A DNA stretch of 12,195 nt, from NCBI GenBank assembly GCA_028565635.1, contig JAOXYB010047059.1, positions 1 through 12,195 of the forward strand, in the 5' to 3' direction. Numbering within the stretch: the stretch's first letter is position 1; every line of letters starts with the position of its first letter. Source of the stretch: Phoronis ovalis. Its lineage: Eukaryota; Phoronida; Phoronidae. The notes beneath the pieces were generated by a model, which made no database searches, was not told the DNA's origin, and worked only from the letters and a program-made list of their open reading frames with translations. Made by a program: the position numbers and the translations under genes. Of the stretch, positions 9,301-12,195 are shown one piece after another.

Positions 9301-11243
9301 TCAAGATAATACCAATTGCCATCATTTGGTTGTGCAACCTTAAAAGAGGTGCATAAACGTTTTACTAACATATTAAGACCTCGTGACTGGCTGTGAATGG
9401 CTAATTCCAGCTTTCCAGTTTGCCCAGTAGCTAAAGCAAGGCTTTGCCAGTGTAGATGATCCCAAGGTTGATTCATAATAGCTTTCTGATAAGCAACCAT
9501 AGATTCTTTGTACTCTGTCAGTCTGGAATGAATATCTCCTTTACTGTGATACTTTGGCTCGTAAAAATTTGTGTTTTTGAAAAAAATGTGTCTTGCTTCA
9601 CGAGAAAGGGACTTATTGGTACAAAACTCTACAGCTTTATAATATAATGGCAAAATAGTATAATAGTACATTAGTAATATTTCTGCTTTTGGTAGATGAA
9701 ACTTCTTTCTTTTGGAAACTGGTAACTCTTTAGCTGTAACCAAAAGGGCTATGTCCATAATGTCATCTTGTTTGCCCTTCGCTGTGTATGCTCTTAAGCG
9801 CAATTCATTTGTTATGCTTGAGATTATCTGCAAGTTATTTTTGGCCAATTCATTAAGTATTCCTTTTTCGTACATTTCCTCTAATCTATTCCATGGACAA
9901 GTCGATTCTGTCATATAAAACAAAGCGATGTCAGAGAGTATTCTGTCTGCAATACGATAAATATCTTTTTTTACATTAAACACCTTGCCTCGAGATTTTA
10001 CAGAATGCATGGACAAAGAAAACTTGTTTGTGTCTTCTTGTAAACTTCTAAGAGCCCGAACCTGACTGATTTTGTACCCGCTTTCAATTTCCTTGGTCAT
10101 GATTTCACTTATTCTCTGTTTGTATTCATCATACAAAACCTCACCTTCATTACTACCAACAATAAATGTTGAAGTATATAGTACTTCTGATAATATTGGA
10201 TCCTTCTCATACCATTTTTCTTGAAAGAAATCCATCATGTTTTCAGGAGTCTGAATCAAATCAAAAACAATACAACCATCTTCATGCCTTTTTCCTAATG
10301 GAGTCTTACAAGCTTGCGGCATCGCACCATCAAATGCAAAACCTCGTGGTGTGACATTGTCAAAAAACCAGGAATCATTTTCACCATTTAATGATGGTAT
10401 AGCCATACTTGGAATTATAGTCTCCCCCAAGTTTATTACCATCAGTTGAAAAAGAATAGTCAATTTCTGCAGGTTTACTTTATCTTTTGAATCTTTAATG
10501 AGAATTGCCCATTCTAGATCAGAATATGGTGTGTTTTCCTCTCTTGCAAGGGATCCCAGGCCTATAACTGCAAACTCACAGTCAGCTTCTGTTGACAATA
10601 ATTCTTTGGCTCGATTAAACATATTAACTACCAATGATTTAGTGTCTTTAACTATTTTCTGCTGAATCTTAACAATATTTTCTGCATGGTTATACTGTTG
10701 CTTATGGTCTATAAAGGAAATATTTGCATTTTCTTTATCATTGTCTTCCAGAGCTATCTTCACTGCTTTGCGCATATTTTGTAAGTGGACCTTAAACTCA
10801 GTTATGTCTGTTAATATGAAAAATTTTGCCTCATCTCCCGCCATGTCTTTCACTATTTTTCTTGAAAGCTCTTCTAGTTTCACTTTCACACATTTTACAT
10901 AGCCATTGTTGTCCCGCTGGGTAACAATTTTAATCTTCTGATTAAAAAAATTCATAGCATAATTAAACAGTGCTGCTGAACGCAAAAGCCATATTTGGGA
11001 CATTACATTTTCACCACTTCCTCTTTCTAAATAAACAGTGGCCAACCCTAAAACAATATCTATGTGAAGTTCATTAAAATCAGATTTGGCTATGTCTAAA
11101 TTTTTAAGCAGACTAACATAAAGATTTTCTGCTCCTTCGTAGTCTTTATTTGTACATTTCATTGTTGCTTCCACCATGATGATTTTAGGATCAGTTATTT
11201 CCCCATCTATGACAACACTGAGCTGACGTTGCAGAGGAAAAGC
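6351..11243 (-). CDS. Large GlnD/DUF294-like nucleotidyltransferase + TPR-repeat protein (3' terminal giant exon)
   Basis: The frame is unbroken from 11243 to the stop at 6353-6351. Numbering from the ATG at 11177 gives 1,608 residues: a helical N-terminus (1-170, TPR-like at the start); a nucleotidyltransferase-like domain (~170-345) with GLGSLAREENTPYSDLE at 206-222, the G-S..D-x-E signature of the polymerase-beta superfamily in GlnD/DUF294 style, followed by FDGAMPQACKTPLG (282-295) and FDLIQTPE; a helical segment (~400-475, DIYRIADRILSDIALF .. ELRLRAYTAKGKQDD) resembling the domain after DUF294 nucleotidyltransferases; then about 20 TPR hairpins from ~545 to ~1585, for example SLYKKFQQYNHAESFFSQSL, LGRFEEAVVMFE, LGYVLWKLGE. 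No signal peptide or membrane segment is seen, so it is probably intracellular. By analogy the first domain could transfer a nucleotide to a protein or small molecule and the TPRs would bind partners; substrate and pathway are unknown. It is not bacterial GlnD, since the HD and ACT domains are absent. Confidence 0.88.
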   Translation of the reverse strand, partial: AFPLQRQLSVVIDGEITDPKIIMVEATMKCTNKDYEGAENLYVSLLKNLDIAKSDFNELHIDIVLGLATVYLERGSGENVMSQIWLLRSAALFNYAMNFFNQKIKIVTQRDNNGYVKCVKVKLEELSRKIVKDMAGDEAKFFILTDITEFKVHLQNMRKAVKIALEDNDKENANISFIDHKQQYNHAENIVKIQQKIVKDTKSLVVNMFNRAKELLSTEADCEFAVIGLGSLAREENTPYSDLEWAILIKDSKDKVNLQKLTILFQLMVINLGETIIPSMAIPSLNGENDSWFFDNVTPRGFAFDGAMPQACKTPLGKRHEDGCIVFDLIQTPENMMDFFQEKWYEKDPILSEVLYTSTFIVGSNEGEVLYDEYKQRISEIMTKEIESGYKISQVRALRSLQEDTNKFSLSMHSVKSRGKVFNVKKDIYRIADRILSDIALFYMTESTCPWNRLEEMYEKGILNELAKNNLQIISSITNELRLRAYTAKGKQDDIMDIALLVTAKELPVSKRKKFHLPKAEILLMYYYTILPLYYKAVEFCTNKSLSREARHIFFKNTNFYEPKYHSKGDIHSRLTEYKESMVAYQKAIMNQPWDHLHWQSLALATGQTGKLELAIHSQSRGLNMLVKRLCTSFKVAQPNDGNWYYLDNPNIFKVTEKLNEHISEALGFVWLSAFLFNIGSLYKKFQQYNHAESFFSQSLEIETKLNRVTECRCQSVLGLGQIFLILGRHEEAKNTLQKGMALMMLLHHTISHPEVAKTLLQISRCCLNLGLYAKALVLVQQSLTINEDLYGSQLQEQRVEIHKQMGHCFDFLGRFEEAVVMFEICIVECKEMEFVATEIYTLLYWATSLMNRGKYSDAARKFELGLSKWTSLYGEKIDTNVMRGCVEYAGCLVHMKETAKARVYIEKGRKNTYANLNAESEVYFSNKALIEMYDKNYNLAWTYCQEGLEACKEHFGKTPSLTRANLLNNTGIVYIKRKDHQQAKESFEAAAAEYQALFPTASTIHPGLTKVFANLGYVLWKLGEVSNSESLMNKALKGMKAAYQGNIHTASGLPIHADVTEVLDTLSSLYFGQKRYKEGIEAYKFLIEISEALNTPDNDMTKCYMRFADLHNNKMVQDPKIAYVYYDKAYSILKKMENTTSNIVNILNLLYYMGFQCHCLGNAEKVTEHFEEYCTYLQEVDSDIIDKEQAITVMQLCGEIYTSLEMYSDALQKFETADKLQVTYPYTADDIGNTKQMLKKAERLLKEGICHEKIQATQMAMLCYVESLKIKTGVFKASNDQNVEQSLIMNLYMIGSLQMEAQKWDEAISTYLECKNLQSKYKEDTTWSTNNLAYSFLNKKNYDMAIQNYEIVLEKLKYLGSHSHVYELLKNIAGCLKLAKRYNECLVYINRAINMNKILTNGKLTVDEVLLTLDMANCHLKLEKFLEAKERYLHCIEDIPKLEDGPNTRMASEEARHNLAILYFVMASKNPNCNTFADNMAEAKRLFQEAIKVETPDGNSVSCIDFANFLVRNDHFTEALQVLQGTIKNIKEKDEDDSEDYTKLSICINKVEKILLQEEIQELFANKDELHVPEIIYAQYLIFKCLIGLKKYEDACAVAKEMENMSAFGSNSATNFILKYIKEELRKFV
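11178..11243 (-). CDS. In-frame 5' extension of the giant exon, upstream of the first ATG
   Basis: Twenty-two codons precede the ATG at 11177 without a stop, including SVVIDGEITDPKII, which runs smoothly into the helical sequence MVEATMKCTNKDYEGAE. The first in-frame stop upstream is TAG at 11246-11244, and its AG is the proposed splice acceptor. The ATG at 11177 has a fair start context (A at -3, G at +4), so it cannot be excluded as the start, but the conserved-looking upstream peptide favours an exon continuing from further 5'. Confidence 0.6.
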
Positions 11244-11260
11244 CTAAAACATAGAACAAG
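11244..11260 (-). promoter_or_regulatory. Probable 3' splice acceptor of the giant exon
   Basis: Read on the - strand, CTTGTTCTATGTTTTAG is a pyrimidine-rich tract ending in AG exactly where coding similarity seems to begin; the intron phase would be 0. An alternative CAG lies 21 bases further into the exon (ending at 11223). Confidence 0.55.
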
Positions 11261-12002
11261 AGTGAGAAGATCATTTTCAAACTAGTAGGGGCACCTGTCT
11301 TTGACAGGTTATATAGGAAAGTGATGGATAAGATAAAAATGTATGATAGTTTGTGTATGCCTAAAGAAGGAACTTTGAAAATAATAATACCTGCAATATA
11401 CAACATATATTACAATGAAAAATCTACAGCAGTGCACCTCTGTATACAACATTTCTAGTTTTTGTCCTCACTTGCGGTCATATGCACTGACAAAACTCCA
11501 TCAGGGTGTTCAGACCAGAAACCCATGTCAATTTAAACACACACACAGCACCACAGACCTGGGCATTAATTACACCACACATACCTAACATATATGATCT
11601 AAAAATCCATTTAAACCACTGGTTAGATTCAGTTTGTCTCGAGATCAGTGGGTATGTGCATTTATCTGGCCCATATCTCTCAAGCAATGTGCAGTACATT
11701 TTTATATCCCATCCTGCCTCATAAACATTGCATCACATAAATGCATGTAGACATAACAAGTACATGTAGTCACGCTTTTATATTGTACACTTCCAGGAAA
11801 TTGAACCCAGGACCTTTTTGTTCATTACTATAGATATAGTCTGACATACTATCGGTGAATCATGAAGATAAGTTAAATTCTAAATGTAATTCCATGGTAA
11901 TGTATCTACTACTACAGTGCAGAGTGAGAAGAATGGTGGTGTACGTACTAGCTGTCAAAGGTATGCAGTTGTATAAAATGTTTACAAGTGCAGACACAAC
12001 AG
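11261..12002 (-). other. Presumed intron or 5' region of the nucleotidyltransferase-TPR gene, no exon recognised
   Basis: This stretch is AT-rich. It holds an 11-13 base CA tract near 11537-11548 and a perfect 7-bp hairpin, ACCTGTC/GACAGGT, at 11293-11309. Short open frames on both strands (for example 11478-11699 minus, 11506-11724 plus) overlap one another and show no recognisable domain. I could not place an upstream coding exon. Confidence 0.5.
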
Positions 12003-12098
12003 CAGGGTTTTAGCCAGCGACCCGTCATCCCGTCAAATGACGGGTTATAATTTTCAATTGACGGTCAAAATTTTTGGCTGTGCAGATTCCCTGCACAG
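12003..12098. repeat. Small hairpin-rich element, CAGGG..CCCTG ends, TGACG motifs
   Basis: The stretch 12003-12093 begins CAGGGTTTTAGCC and ends CCCTG. Inside are ACCCGTCAT (12020-12028) pairing with ATGACGGGT (12037-12045), a separate TTGAC-G-GTCAA palindrome (12058-12068), and a perfect CTGTGCAG/CTGCACAG hairpin (12078-12085, 12091-12098). CAGGG-type ends are typical of hAT transposons, so this may be a tiny non-autonomous hAT-like piece or one end of a larger element running past the window. The flanks CACAACAG and CACAGAAA match at only 5 of 8 bases, so a target duplication is not shown. Confidence 0.45.
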
Positions 12099-12195
12099 AA
12101 AAATATTATTGATGATAAATATTGTTAGTATACTAGTTATTAGTATTATAGATGGCACAAATACAATTTCAAATAAATCTATTTGATGGGTGGTT

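Noticed and set aside
11478-11724. Overlapping + and - open frames of about 72 residues
   Set aside because: They oppose each other over the same bases, have no domain or codon bias I can recognise, and sit in presumed intron.

Overview
The window looks like nuclear DNA of an invertebrate animal, most likely a lophotrochozoan such as a bivalve mollusc. The evidence is split coding exons with GT..AG introns, AT-rich non-coding DNA packed with short repeats, an animal-type Hsp70 co-chaperone gene, and a very large TPR protein of a style common in marine invertebrates. The species is inferred and cannot be read directly.

Layout. (1) Positions 79-3485, + strand: the last four coding exons of an HSPBP1 (Hsp70-binding protein 1) orthologue, with clean splice junctions and a stop at 3483-3485. 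Its 5' exons lie left of the window. Intron 1 holds an inverted repeat and a small tandem duplication. Intron 3 holds about 1 kb of a degenerate repeat array in which two unit subtypes alternate. (2) Positions 3486-6350: DNA between two convergent genes. It is dominated by a 1,446-bp element (4543-5988) with ~200-bp terminal inverted repeats that are ~90% alike by eye, flanked by TA. The arms contain a ~20-bp periodic motif, and the interior carries a nearly identical 115-bp direct repeat. (3) Positions 6351-11243, - strand: one uninterrupted exon of about 1,630 codons. It encodes a helical N-terminus, a GlnD/DUF294-like nucleotidyltransferase domain with its following helical domain, and roughly 20 TPR repeats. 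The first ATG of the open frame (11177) is probably internal: the reading continues upstream to an apparent 3' splice acceptor at 11244-11245. (4) Positions 11246-12195: presumed intron or 5' region of that gene, with a small hairpin-rich, TGACG-rich repeat at 12003-12098.

The two genes converge tail to tail and show no sign of working together. HSPBP1 is a housekeeping chaperone regulator. The nucleotidyltransferase-TPR protein has no function I can assign; its architecture (enzyme-like nucleotidyltransferase plus long protein-binding solenoid, in one giant exon) is the most interesting coding content here. The inverted-repeat element is the most interesting non-coding content.
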